Below, piece after piece: positions 1 to 9,828 of a stretch of DNA of 64,000 bases (position 1 is the first letter of the stretch; every line of letters starts with the position of its first letter). The DNA comes from Dipteronia dyeriana. Taxonomy: Eukaryota; Streptophyta; Magnoliopsida; Sapindales; Sapindaceae. Both the position numbers and the translations under genes were made by a program. The stretch lies in the NCBI GenBank assembly GCA_032871835.1, contig CM065301.1, positions 34,418,405 through 34,482,404 of the forward strand, read 5' to 3'. The notes below the pieces were generated by a model, which worked only from the letters and a program-made list of their open reading frames with translations, ran no database searches and was not told the origin of the DNA.

Positions 1-1551
1 GAAGATGTTGATTGTCGCCATTGGCAAAAGGCAATGCGATCCAAAATTGAATCCATGTTCAAAAACAAAGTTTGGTCTCTTATAGACTTGCCTAAAGAGA
101 TAAAACCCATCGGGTGCAAGTGGGTATACAAGAGGAAAAGAGGAATGGATGGTAAGGTGGAAACCTTTAAAGCTAGATTGGTAGCTAAAGGTTATACACA
201 GAAGGAAGGTATCGATTATGAAGAAACCTTCTCTCATGTGGCCATGCTTAAATCCATTAGGAAACTCTTATCCATTGCGGCATCTCTAGACCTAGAGATT
301 TGGAAAATGGATGTCAAGACAACTTTCCTTAATGAAAGTCTTGATGAAAGCATGTATATGATGCAACCAGAAGGATTCATTGAAAAGGGCCAAGAGGAAA
401 GGGTATGCAAGTTGAAAAGATCCATATATGGATTGAAGCAAGCATCCAGATCTTGGAACATAAGGTTCGATCAAGCCGTTAAAGGTTTTTAATTTATTCA
501 AAACCTTGATGAACCTTGTGTATACAAAAGGATTAAAGGCGACAAATTAGTTTTCCTAGTTCTTTACGTTGATGATATACTACTCATCGAAAACGATGTA
601 GGCGTATTGACATCAATAAAAGAATGGCTAGCAAAACAATTTGATATGAAGGACTTAGGAGAAGCATGTTATATTCTTGGTATCCAAGTCATAAGGGATA
701 GAAAGACTAGAACGATTGAATTATCCCAAGCTTCATATATAGATAAAATCTTGTCTAGGTTCTCCATGCAAGATTCCAAGAAAGGTATGTTACCTTTCAG
801 GCATTAAAACTAACTTTTTAAGGAACAAGTTCCTAAGAATGAGCATGAAGAGCAATTCATGAGTAGGGTTCCATATGCATCGGCAGTTGGAAGTCTCATG
901 TATGCAATGCTTTGCAATAAACCAGATATTTGTTTTGTTGTCGGCATAGTTAGCAGGTTTCAATCGAAGCCTAGTTCTGATCATTTGACGACAGTCAAGC
1001 TTATTTTTAAGTATCTTAGGAGAATGAGATATTATATGCTTGTATGCTCTGAAGGGGATTTAATTCCCGTTCGGTATACAAATTCTGATTTTCAATCAAA
1101 TTCTGACTCTAGAAGATCAACATTAGGATCTGTGTTTACCATTAGAGGAGGGACACTCATATGAAGGAGTATCAAGCAATCTTGTATTGTTGATTCCACC
1201 ATGGAAGCCGAGTATGTTGCCGCATGCGAGGCTGCTAAAGAGGCTGTCTGGCTCCGCCAATTCTTGATTGACTTGGTAGTGGTTCCTGAAGCGAATAAGC
1301 AGATCACTATCTATTGTGACAATAATGAAGGAGTGGCTAATTCAAGAGAACCAAGAAGTCATAAGAGAGGGAAACACATTGAAAGAAAGTATCACCTTCT
1401 AAGGGAAATTGTGTATAGGGGTGACGTGACAATTACCAAGATCGAGTCAGGAGAAAATCTAGCGGATCCCTTTACAAAGGCTCTTCCTCAAAAGAGTATT
1501 TATGGGCATCTAGAGAACATGGGGATGAGAGATATGACACATTTGCTATAG
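1..1551 (+). pseudogene. Ty1/copia polyprotein, 3' part (reverse transcriptase and RNase H), degenerate
   Basis: One uninterrupted frame starts before the window and runs to the stop at 1549-1551, broken by four in-frame stops (490, 805, 811, 1162) but no frameshift. It begins inside the copia-type reverse transcriptase (KARLVAKGYTQKEGIDYEETF, then WKMDVKTTFLNESL), keeps the catalytic YVDD at 565-576 and continues into RNase H (IVDSTMEAEYVAACEAAKEA; IYCDNNEGV; HIERKYHLLREIV; LADPFTKALP), the usual C-terminal end of a copia polyprotein. In the family this protein makes cDNA from element RNA inside a virus-like particle. The gag, protease and integrase parts lie outside the window. The stop at 1162 sits where relatives carry a tryptophan codon, consistent with a G-to-A change. 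A polypurine tract and LTR follow directly. The family call is firm; the exact copia lineage is not resolved. Confidence 0.93.
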
Positions 1552-1555
1552 AGAA

Positions 1556-1565
1556 AGTGGGAGAT
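1556..1565 (+). other. Copia polypurine tract
   Basis: The purine-rich AAGTGGGAGA lies a few bases after the copia stop codon and directly before the TGTGAGG that opens the LTR. This is the expected place and composition of the primer for plus-strand DNA synthesis. Confidence 0.75.
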
Positions 1566-4044
1566 TGTGAGGATTATGCTCGATAGCAAGAGTGTATTAT
1601 TGTAATTAACATTCTTTTCATATGAATATAGTGATTTCTAGTTTAACAAATCTTATAGCATTTATAGTTTAATTACTATAATTGTCAAAAGGAAATAATC
1701 ATAAGGTCAAAAGACTATGAGAAAAGAAGAATTGTTCATACATCTAGATATGTATGAGGTAGACACAATTCATTAGTTAGTCTTGAATAATAGTCACAAC
1801 TTAAGATAGAAAGTTGGGCGCCTTTATCTTGTCAAAGTTGTAGATTCTTTTGCTAGTATTTGAGTGGGATCAAATGTGTTATGATGAGTCTAAAATCATC
1901 AAAGTGTGGTGTCTTTGGACAAAAGAATCTAGTGCACTGGGTGCATTGAATAGGATCAAAATGAAATACTTTATCTAGAATCGTTAATGGATAAAAGTTT
2001 TCATGTGAAGACAATCGGAGAGTCTATCTCAATCCTGAGATAAATGATGGACTTATGGTTGCAAGTGTTATCATTTGAGCTATCAATGAGTATGATTATA
2101 TAGCATAGTCTATCCTCGATAGTTTGGTGGTATTCATTTGTTAATCGATAGAGGACTTCATTTATAGATATGGACATCGTGGCTCCATTTATTGAATGAG
2201 AGTAGAATACCATCACATGGATGTTTTGAGGTATTGGATATTAAATCTTAACGTTAAGTTTTCAATAGTGTCTATTGAAATATGGCTTCTGGACAAGTCA
2301 AAATATCCAAGTTCAAAATGTGGTCATATTAGTAAATATGGTAACTTAGAGAGCTATAGGCGGTCTATGAGCTCTTGGCGATTACTGGTATTCTTCACGA
2401 GGATACACTTTCTCCAATAAGGTTGACTAGGGTACGAATGAGTAATATCAACTTGTTCTATCTTTATTTAAGAGTTCAATTTTAGTTCTTTAGTGGAATG
2501 AACTAAAATTAAATAGATTGGACCTATGTGAATCATTTGTTGACTGTGATTGGGTTGTGTCTATTGGAGCTTAAATTTAGATAGCCTGCCAAAATCCCCA
2601 ATCCACACGAACTTGCATGGATCACTTGATATATTCTACCGGACCAGTTTAGGGGTCCATCTAGAATTGTATTAAGGCATGTGAACTTGTTTCTTTTTGT
2701 AAGAATAGGTCTAGTTCACATGTGGACTTTTTATTAAGGTCCAATGGATTTAATAAAATAAGAAAAATAATATATGGCCTTTATACTAGGTATGGACGGC
2801 AAAGGCTATGGTGAATAGCTTAAATATATTATTTTTATTTTATTATTTTTTAATTAAATGGGAATTAATTAATTTGTTGATTAATTAATTATTTAATTAA
2901 AAGTCAAAATCTTTTCCTATTAGGAGATGGTCTCCTAAAACTATACTATTGTTGGTAGTACAGTTAATGTTAAAAACTATATTTGATAAGTGGATAAATA
3001 AAAGAAGTTATTTCTCTAATCAAATTTGGAAGTCTTTAATATGGTTACAAACACACTATTGTGTTGGATTATGAGTCTTGGTGTAGAAAAGAATTCTTTT
3101 AGGAAAATGATTCTTGGTCACCAAGTAAAACTACTTAGTGGTAGAATTCTTATTTGAAAAGGATTCATAACCACCAAGTTAATCTACCTAAGGATAGGAT
3201 TCTTGTCCATCAAGTAATCCTTTTTTGGAAAGATTAAACTCTCCTAATCTATATCAAAGACCAAAAATTCGGCCAACAACATATGGTTATAGGAGTAGTT
3301 AGATTTCATTTTAGATAAGGACTGTTAACTACCAAATAAATCCACCAAAGGAAAGGATTCTTGACAACCAAGTAAATCCTTCTTAGGAAAGGATTTATGA
3401 ACCTATATATATGTGTGAAAGAATTTCGGTCATGACCAAGGCAATTTAGAGGTGATTTCGGCCAAGCTAATTTTTCTAAGAGAAGAATTTGGTCATCATA
3501 GGAATTTTGAGGGAGAAAAATCTGATTTTACTCTAGACAAAATTCGATCATCTCTAAGCATTAGTGTGGGAATTCGGCCAAGTAAAGAAAAAAAGGGAAC
3601 ATTTTTGTATTCGATAGTATACTAATATCCTTTACATCAAAAGGGTTTTGTGTACAATATCGAATCAAGGTTCACGCGAGTTTCAATCAAATTGATTGAT
3701 AATTCACAAGTGACCGGACGTTCTTGGATTTTTCTCTTGGAGGATATTTTGTAACTAACAAAGAAAATATTTTTGCTTTGTCTCCATCCTCAGGAATACA
3801 ATTTAAAGAAAAAAAGCCCACACTCCTAGGTGATTCACGTTCGTGATTGGATTGGAAGATATTACGAAATCAATTCGGCGCTTGTTCAATCGTCACGGGA
3901 AAAAGGTACGATACTTTTATATACATCAATTAATCTAGGGTTAAGGTTCTCGTTGCATAAAAGGGAAATATTTTAGTTATACGCAAACCCTAATTTTGTT
4001 TTTTATCATGCTTTCGTTGCGTTTTGAACCCGTTTTGCCCTACA
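1566..4044 (+). repeat. Copia 3' LTR (about 2.5 kb)
   Basis: It starts with TGTGAGG after the polypurine tract and most likely ends with CCCTACA at 4044, where sequence homologous to the gypsy element A LTR resumes. It is noncoding and AT-rich, with a TATA box near 3404. Downstream lies a U5-like stretch (3860-3960) with a GTCACGGGAAAAAGGTACGA motif resembling other plant copia LTRs. At 2479 bp it is long for a copia LTR but within the range of the larger lineages. The 5' LTR is outside the window, so the length cannot be confirmed by pairing. A fragment matching about 2618-3338 occurs inverted at 39744-40427. Confidence 0.75.
3404..3412 (+). promoter_or_regulatory. Putative TATA box of the copia LTR
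   Basis: TATATATAT lies about 640 bp before the LTR end, which fits the U3/R boundary of a plant LTR promoter. Inferred from sequence and position only. Confidence 0.5.
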
Positions 4045-4902
4045 GTAAGCTCTCCGAAGCACCATGGTGGTATTATTTCTCCATTGTTGTAAGCTCCTCT
4101 GAGCATATGTGATATTTACATAAGGAAGGGTATTCCTCCTTCCATTGGATACTGCCTTGGGCTTTTTCAGTATGTGATCATTCATGATGCTTTTTCCCGC
4201 TTGGTCAGTCCACCTCTCTCTATAATAGACTTCTGTTTTTTATATTGTATACTGTATTATGCATGTGTGTATGCGGGCTTGGTACGAACCCCATTGATCC
4301 TAGCTATCTAATCCTTCTTATATGAGATGGAAACTACAACGAAAATCTAGGGAACCAGATCTAGATTTCTACCTCGCTGGACCTAACGCTCTTATCCTCC
4401 CGTCTACATGCCAAAGTCACACATCAAGATGAGGAGAAACCACCCAGACCAGCTTGAAGGGAGTCGATGAGCCATTCTGCATCCTCTCAATGGAAGAAAT
4501 CAACCTCTTTAACACTGGAGCTAGATAAGCCCCCATTCTTACTTGATATCTAGGTCAGGGAACTACAGGAAGGAATCAGGCTCCAGAATCGGGCTCTAGG
4601 TACCAGGACGGGCTCCAACCCTGACTGAGGACCAGGACCAAGCCCCTTCATACCAGTAAGGGAACCTCGAGCTCTCTTCATCTCTTACCAACCATAAAGC
4701 CCGACGGATGGAATGACTTGTCTCCTACCTACTGCAAAGCCCGATGAGTGGGATGACTCATCTCCCACCTACCGCTTCATACTCCATATTCATACAAGAT
4801 CTCTCTAAGATACAAGGTACCAACCCCGGCCACCACCTCCGTGGTAGTGGTGTCGTAGGTGTTAGCTGTAATTCCTCACACTGAGCGAATTTTCGGTTAA
4901 CA
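4045..4902 (+). repeat. Element A1 5' LTR, 3' part
   Basis: It is the inverted match of 45967-46538 joined to about 58642-58880 (for example the TCCTCCTTCC region near 4136 and CCTCGCTGGACCTA near 4373). It ends in GGTTAACA at 4902, followed by CTTTCTGGCACCGTC, the usual join between a Tat-type LTR and its primer site. The 5' part is missing because the copia LTR abuts at 4044/4045; the copia insertion evidently lies inside this LTR. Confidence 0.8.
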
Positions 4903-4927
4903 CTTTCTGGCACCGTCTATGGGAAGT
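4903..4927 (+). other. Primer-binding-site region of element A1
   Basis: TGGCACCGTCTATGGGAAG begins at 4908, a few bases after the LTR end. Elements D, C and B carry variants at the same place (TGGCGCCGTCTGTGGG in D). The TGG start fits pairing with a tRNA 3' CCA end. I do not assign the tRNA. Confidence 0.7.
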
Positions 4928-5194
4928 TTCCACACCCCTTTTGAAAGCCTCTATGTCTCTACGTGAGTATCATTATACCATCGAGGTAACAGATTCATTA
5001 TTCATGGAATATCATTTACTATATACGATATCCTTTCTTTATACTTGTCTATATCGCCTATGCATTGCATGTGGTGCTCATTTTATTCGTTAACGAGTTT
5101 TGTTTGTCGTGGAACCAGCATGGTACGTGGGATGCATGATGGATCTGGCCTACTACACTATCCCAACGAAGCAGTGTTGCTCAGTTATTGGTAA
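4928..5194 (+). other. Leader of element A1, noncoding
   Basis: No credible reading frame is seen. Sequence at 4920-5060 (AAAGCCTCTATGTCTCTACG and following) is matched inverted at about 45800-45950, confirming that it is shared leader of A1 and A2. Confidence 0.6.
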
Positions 5195-5625
5195 AACCTC
5201 TCTACAGTAACTCCGTATTGGGAGGGCTCTTTCACAATAGATCTACTCCAGTACCGTTAGAACACCTCTACAGTAGCTCTACATCTGGAGGGATCTTCCA
5301 CAATAGACATGCCCAGTACCGTTATAGCTCCAGTGCAGCAGAGCCGCACATATCTAGCTCTTCTATAGCTGATTTGCTTCGGTACCTCTAGAGCTCCTAT
5401 GCAGTAGAGTTACACATCTCATGTTTCTTCACCGAGTATTTGCTCTGTACCAGTATATATCCTCTACACAAAGTCCTTTACGCGGCCTCGTGCTTGGAAG
5501 ACTCCTCCACAACTAGACAACTCCAATATCTAGAGAGCTCCTATACAGTAGAGTTACACCTCTCCTGCTCTTTTACAATAGATTCGCTCTACCACCAGTG
5601 TATCACCTATCCAGTAGATCCACTG
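5195..5625 (+). repeat. Degenerate tandem repeat of about 67 bp in the A1 leader
   Basis: A unit with CTCTACAGTA, CACAATAGA and CCAGTACCGTTA recurs at 5199, 5266 and about 5331, and in weaker form near 5391 and 5526. Spacing between the clear copies is 66-67 bp. Short reading frames here are by-products of the repeat. Confidence 0.65.
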
Positions 5626-5699
5626 AGCTTCGACCTGTTCATACGGATCCCCTCATGCCTCCGGGTTCGCCCTTCATAAGCTTCTATGTAGCAGTAACA

Positions 5700-6850
5700 G
5701 GTCAACTCATGAATCCGAGAAGCCAACTCAGCTGTGTAGCCTTTAGAGCAGCATCATCAGTAGAGGCTTAGTGGCTCCTCACTTCTTGTACCGGGCAGGT
5801 CAATACCCAAGTGAGCCACTAAACTCTCGGTTCATCCAAGGAGTGTCTTGAGCTTTCTCTCAGTTGTTGGGGACTTCTAGGATCCCAAGCATGCTTCTGG
5901 ACCAGTACAAGACCGGTGGCTTTGCTCCATATGTACCAGGCCTTTTCAACACCCTAGCAAGCCACCAAAGCCTGATCCGATCAAAGAGTTCCCAGAAGCT
6001 TCCCATATTTGGTAAGGCCACCTACATGCTTAAGCAAGCTTCTGGAGCAGTAGCTACGCTACAAGATCGGTGGCTTCACTCCATATGTACCACGACTTTT
6101 ATCGGCCGAGCAAGCCACCGAAGCCTGATTTCATCGAGAAGAGCCCAGAGGTTTCCCACTCTTGATAAGGCCTCTTACATGCCTAACCAAACCTCTGGAG
6201 TAGCAACCTCACTGTCAGGCCAAGTGGCTCCTCACTTCTTATATCGGGCCAGTCAATAACTAAGTGAGCCACTAAATTCTCGGTTCATTCCAGGACGGTC
6301 CAGAGCTTTCTCTCAGTTGCTGGGGACTTCTAGTATCCCAAGCATGCTTCTAGACCAGTACCAAACCGGTGGCTTTGCTCCATATATACCGAGTCTTTTC
6401 ATCACCCTAGCAAGCCACAGAAGCCCGATCCGATCGAAGAGTTTCTAGAAGCTTCCCATATTTGGTAAGGCCATCTACATGCATAAGTAAGCTTCAAGCA
6501 GTAGCTACGCTACATGATCGGTGGCTACGCTCCATATGTACTGGGCCATATATTACCCTAGCAAGCCACAGAAGCCCAATCTGATAGAGGACAACCTAGG
6601 TGCTTCCCATATTTTACGTGGTCTAGAGCCTTCACTCAGTTGCTGTGGGCTCCTTGAATCCCAAGTATGCCTTTAGACCGGTACCAGACAGGTAGCCCAT
6701 CCCCATTTATATATGGTCAACAAATGCTCAAGTGAGTCACTAGTCATTCCGGAAGGGTCCAAAGTCTTCTCTCAGTCACGGGAAGCTTCTTGAATCCCGA
6801 GCATGTCTCTAGACAGTTACTAGGCCGGTGTCTTCTCTCCACTTAAATGG
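5700..6850 (+). repeat. Direct repeats of about 450 bp in the A1 leader
   Basis: The unit starting GTGAGCCACTAAA at 5811 recurs at 6264 (453 bp later) with the same landmarks in order: AGCTTTCTCTCAGTTG, CAAGCATGCTTCT, CCGGTGGCTTTGCTCCATAT, AGCTTCCCATATTTGGTAAG. Weaker copies follow to about 6850. Shorter echoes (CCTAGCAAGCCAC and similar) continue to 9300. The same family occurs inverted in A2 at 44690-45450. No coding capacity is recognised. Confidence 0.7.
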
Positions 6851-8860
6851 GGCCATTCATCGCCCTAGTGAGCTACCTTAGTCCCGATCTACCTCTCTGG
6901 TTAGTCTCCTCAATAGTAGCAGCTTCTTCCTCTTTAGTCCCATTGCTTGGTTGAAGGATGGGTCATCATCCCCTAACGGCGCTACTTCGGAGCCAGCTTC
7001 CAACACTTTGGTCGGATCAGCTTCAATCAGCCTTGACCTCCATCTCCCCAGTGAGATCAATCGAGATCTCTCCTACCTCCCTTACATCTCCTACCTTGGG
7101 GACTTTGAGATACGTTCTACCCTAATATGGCCTAGCAATAATATGGAGATGGACAACATGTCCTCCTCATCATCAGTGCACATTGTTGCTCGAGATGGAC
7201 CGGCTTCAGTGAGAGTGGACCCAATAAACTTTCAGCTCTCTCCATGATCTCCTTCAGAGCGGTCCTTGCATGGCACGGAGCACGTATTCGAGTCTCTCTA
7301 TATCATATGCACACTGCATCTGCTCTCTGTCTACTTGCATCTTAGTTGTGATTACCTCAACTCTAGTAATGGCTTTGCTCAAGACAAGCGCTCACCTCAT
7401 TATCTTGATCATCTTCTCATTGGTCTGCTCAAGCTCGACTTTAGCAGCAACAACTTGCTCCTAAAAGCATCATATCAGTGGCTTTACTCCATTCAGCGCC
7501 CTAGCAAGCCACTGAAATTCTTGTTCATTCGAGATGAGCCTAGAGGCTTCCCATATTCAGTGAGGCCTCCTACGTGCCTGAGCAAGCCTCTAGAGTAGCA
7601 GCATCAGCACCGCTGTAAGTACTAGAGCCTCCTTGTATCTAGTACCAGATCGATGGTTCCTCTCTATTTGTATCGGGCCATTCAATGCCCTAGCAAGTTA
7701 TCGGAGTCCTGGTTCATTCGAGATAAGCCCAGAAGTTTCCCACAATCGATAAGGCCTCATACGTGACTGAGTAAGCCTCTAGAGTAATAACAGCATTGCT
7801 GCAAGGCCCGGAGCTTCCTCATATATAGTACCAGACTAGTGACTCCTCTTCATTTGTATCAAACCGTTCAATGCCATAGCGAGCCACCGTGGTCCCGATC
7901 CACATCCTAGGTTAGTTTCATCTACAGTGGCCGCTACTTCCTTCCTGGTCTTACTGCATGGTAGAGGCAGAACCACCATCCTTTAGCACTACTACCTCAG
8001 AGCTAGCTCTACCACCTTAGTCATGTTAGCCTGAATCACCTCGGTCCCTTACCACTTCAGCTGGATTGATCGGGACCTCATCCATCACTATGGCTTCAGT
8101 ATGGAGCTCCCCTTATTGGGTAAGGGCGATCTAGATCCTTACCTCCTTGACAGATTTAGACGGACATATACTTAGGTTTAAAGCTTCACCTACATCCATA
8201 ACCGCTGTAGTGACCTATATCTACCAGACCAGTTCATACCACCATTTCCCTAGAAAGATCAAACTAGACCTTTACTTTGGATGATTCTGATGGAGAGGTG
8301 GGAGGGCTTGGAGCCTCCCATGCATCTACAACAACAGAGGACTTTAAGGTAGTTCCTACCCCAACATGACTAGACATGAAAGCAGAAATGAGAACCAAGT
8401 CCTCCTCATCATTTGCGCATCTATCATTTCAATAAGGTCTGGCTTCAGTCGGAGCGGACCCAGGTAACTCTCAGCTTTCTCTGTGATCTACTCAAGGTAT
8501 CCATCCTCCAATGATGATCAGGTCAGAGGAAAGAGGAGTTCGAGCTACTTAGCAAGCAACACAGAAGTGTCATTCATTAAATGAAGCACCCATCTTGGCT
8601 TCCAAGGTAGCCACACTGCCATGCAGAGTTTAAACCACTCCCTCAAGAGTTTACCTCCTCATTCAGAGCAATCCTCACATGCAATGACGCATGGGCCCGA
8701 GTCTCTCCACATCACATGCATGTTGGATCCACTCCCGGGTTACCTGCACATTAGCCATGGTTGCCTCAATTCTGGTCATGTCTTCATTTAGAATAACTAT
8801 GCCTCTCACTACCGTGGTCAGCTCCTCCTCCTTTTGGTTTGACGTCCCATGAGACAGAAG
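6840..8860 (+). repeat. Diverged direct duplication of about 0.6-1 kb in the A1 leader
   Basis: Blocks near 6870-7470 recur in the same order near 7890-8850. Matching landmarks are TCCCGATC(T/C)AC with CTACTTCC; GTCCTCCTCATCAT followed by a CGGCTTCAGT-like box; and the stretch from GAGTCTCTCTATATCATATGCA (7292) against GAGTCTCTCCACATCACATGCA (8699). Divergence is high, so the duplication is old. The plus-strand reading frames here are short and unlike any known family. Confidence 0.55.
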
Positions 8861-8925
8861 TTTTCTCCATCCGAAACGTCTACTTCTGGATCAACCGGGG
8901 CTCACCTGCCATATAAACAACCACC

Positions 8926-9207
8926 TCAGTTGTGGCCTTTATTTGAGGGAGAAGCTTCATCTTCGGATTGATCATCTACTGCACCATGGGATTTTGAGCT
9001 CGGGTCTGCTTCAGCAACCCAAGACTTGCCAGCTACGATGGGAACATACACAGCCATATTAACAACTTTCTTCTTAATCCCCTCCCTTTTTCGTCCATCA
9101 ATGACTCTTAAGTCAAATAGGGGAAGAAGAGCCAGCTCTACCTGGAAGGTTGTGAAGAAGTAACCATCCTTCTTGGCTTGCACAAGCTTGGCCTTAGCAA
9201 ACACCAT
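8926..9207 (-). CDS. Unrecognised reading frame antisense to element A1, probably a remnant
   Basis: A 93-codon frame reads against the direction of A1. It is rich in lysine and arginine in the middle and has an acidic, serine-rich C-terminal end (DDQSEDEASPSNKG). I recognise no domain. Beyond its stop, the minus strand towards 8640 keeps short helix-like stretches (TRIEATMANVQVTREWIQ) broken by stops, which suggests a decayed longer frame. In Tat-type elements an antisense gene lies near the 3' tandem repeats, as in element B, so this could be a distant remnant of such a gene; that is inference. Chance is the main alternative. Confidence 0.25.
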   Translation of the reverse strand: MVFAKAKLVQAKKDGYFFTTFQVELALLPLFDLRVIDGRKREGIKKKVVNMAVYVPIVAGKSWVAEADPSSKSHGAVDDQSEDEASPSNKGHN

Positions 9208-9828
9208 CTTGCTCTCAAATATTATAATACCGATGGCTCCTCTACATTTGTACTAGGCCTTCCAATGCCCTAGTGAGCCATCGAAGTCTCGATCCGTTTC
9301 AGGAGCAACCAAAGGTCCTGATTCGTTCACAGTGGGGTCTCGAGCTCCATTAAGATTGTTGAAAACTCTTATCTACCCCAAGTGGACTTCTAAACCGGTT
9401 ACATCACTTAGGGACTAGAAGCTCAATATTTTCTCAGTACGCCAGTGAGAGGGCCGATGACCCCACTGTGAGACCAGTTCCCTTAGTTCACAATAAAAAT
9501 CATCTTTTACGAAGAGCCATTCTACTATCTATATTTATAATACAGATCATCTCAACAGATTCTACTCATGAAAAAGCTCCTAGAGCGAGACTGGTTATCA
9601 ACCGATACCACCAGGCATTGATACAACTTCATATCGGCTCGGTATGAGTTTGCATCTCCTTCAATTTCGATATCTGTAATAGATCTCATGTGATCGCCTT
9701 GACTAGGAGAGTTAGATAGCCCTTATAATGCCATGCACTAGATTACTCCCTCTAGGAGGATCACCATAGTATTTTGACAGTGATCTCAACAAGGCCAGAG
9801 ACTGGTCGGGGAAGCCCCCTCACTACCT
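9208..9828 (+). other. A1 region upstream of the satellite array
   Basis: No gene is seen. The last 60 bases before the array (TTTTGACA near 9773, GGGGAAGCCCCC near 9809) match, in sense orientation, the sequence just upstream of the short repeat run in element B (minus strand, 51430-51480). This marks a shared junction between unique element sequence and the 99-bp repeats. Confidence 0.65.

Noticed and set aside
5188..6259. Reading frames of 67-131 codons in the A1 leader as genes
   Set aside because: They lie in degenerate tandem and direct repeats, are not kept in the A2 copy, and match no family.
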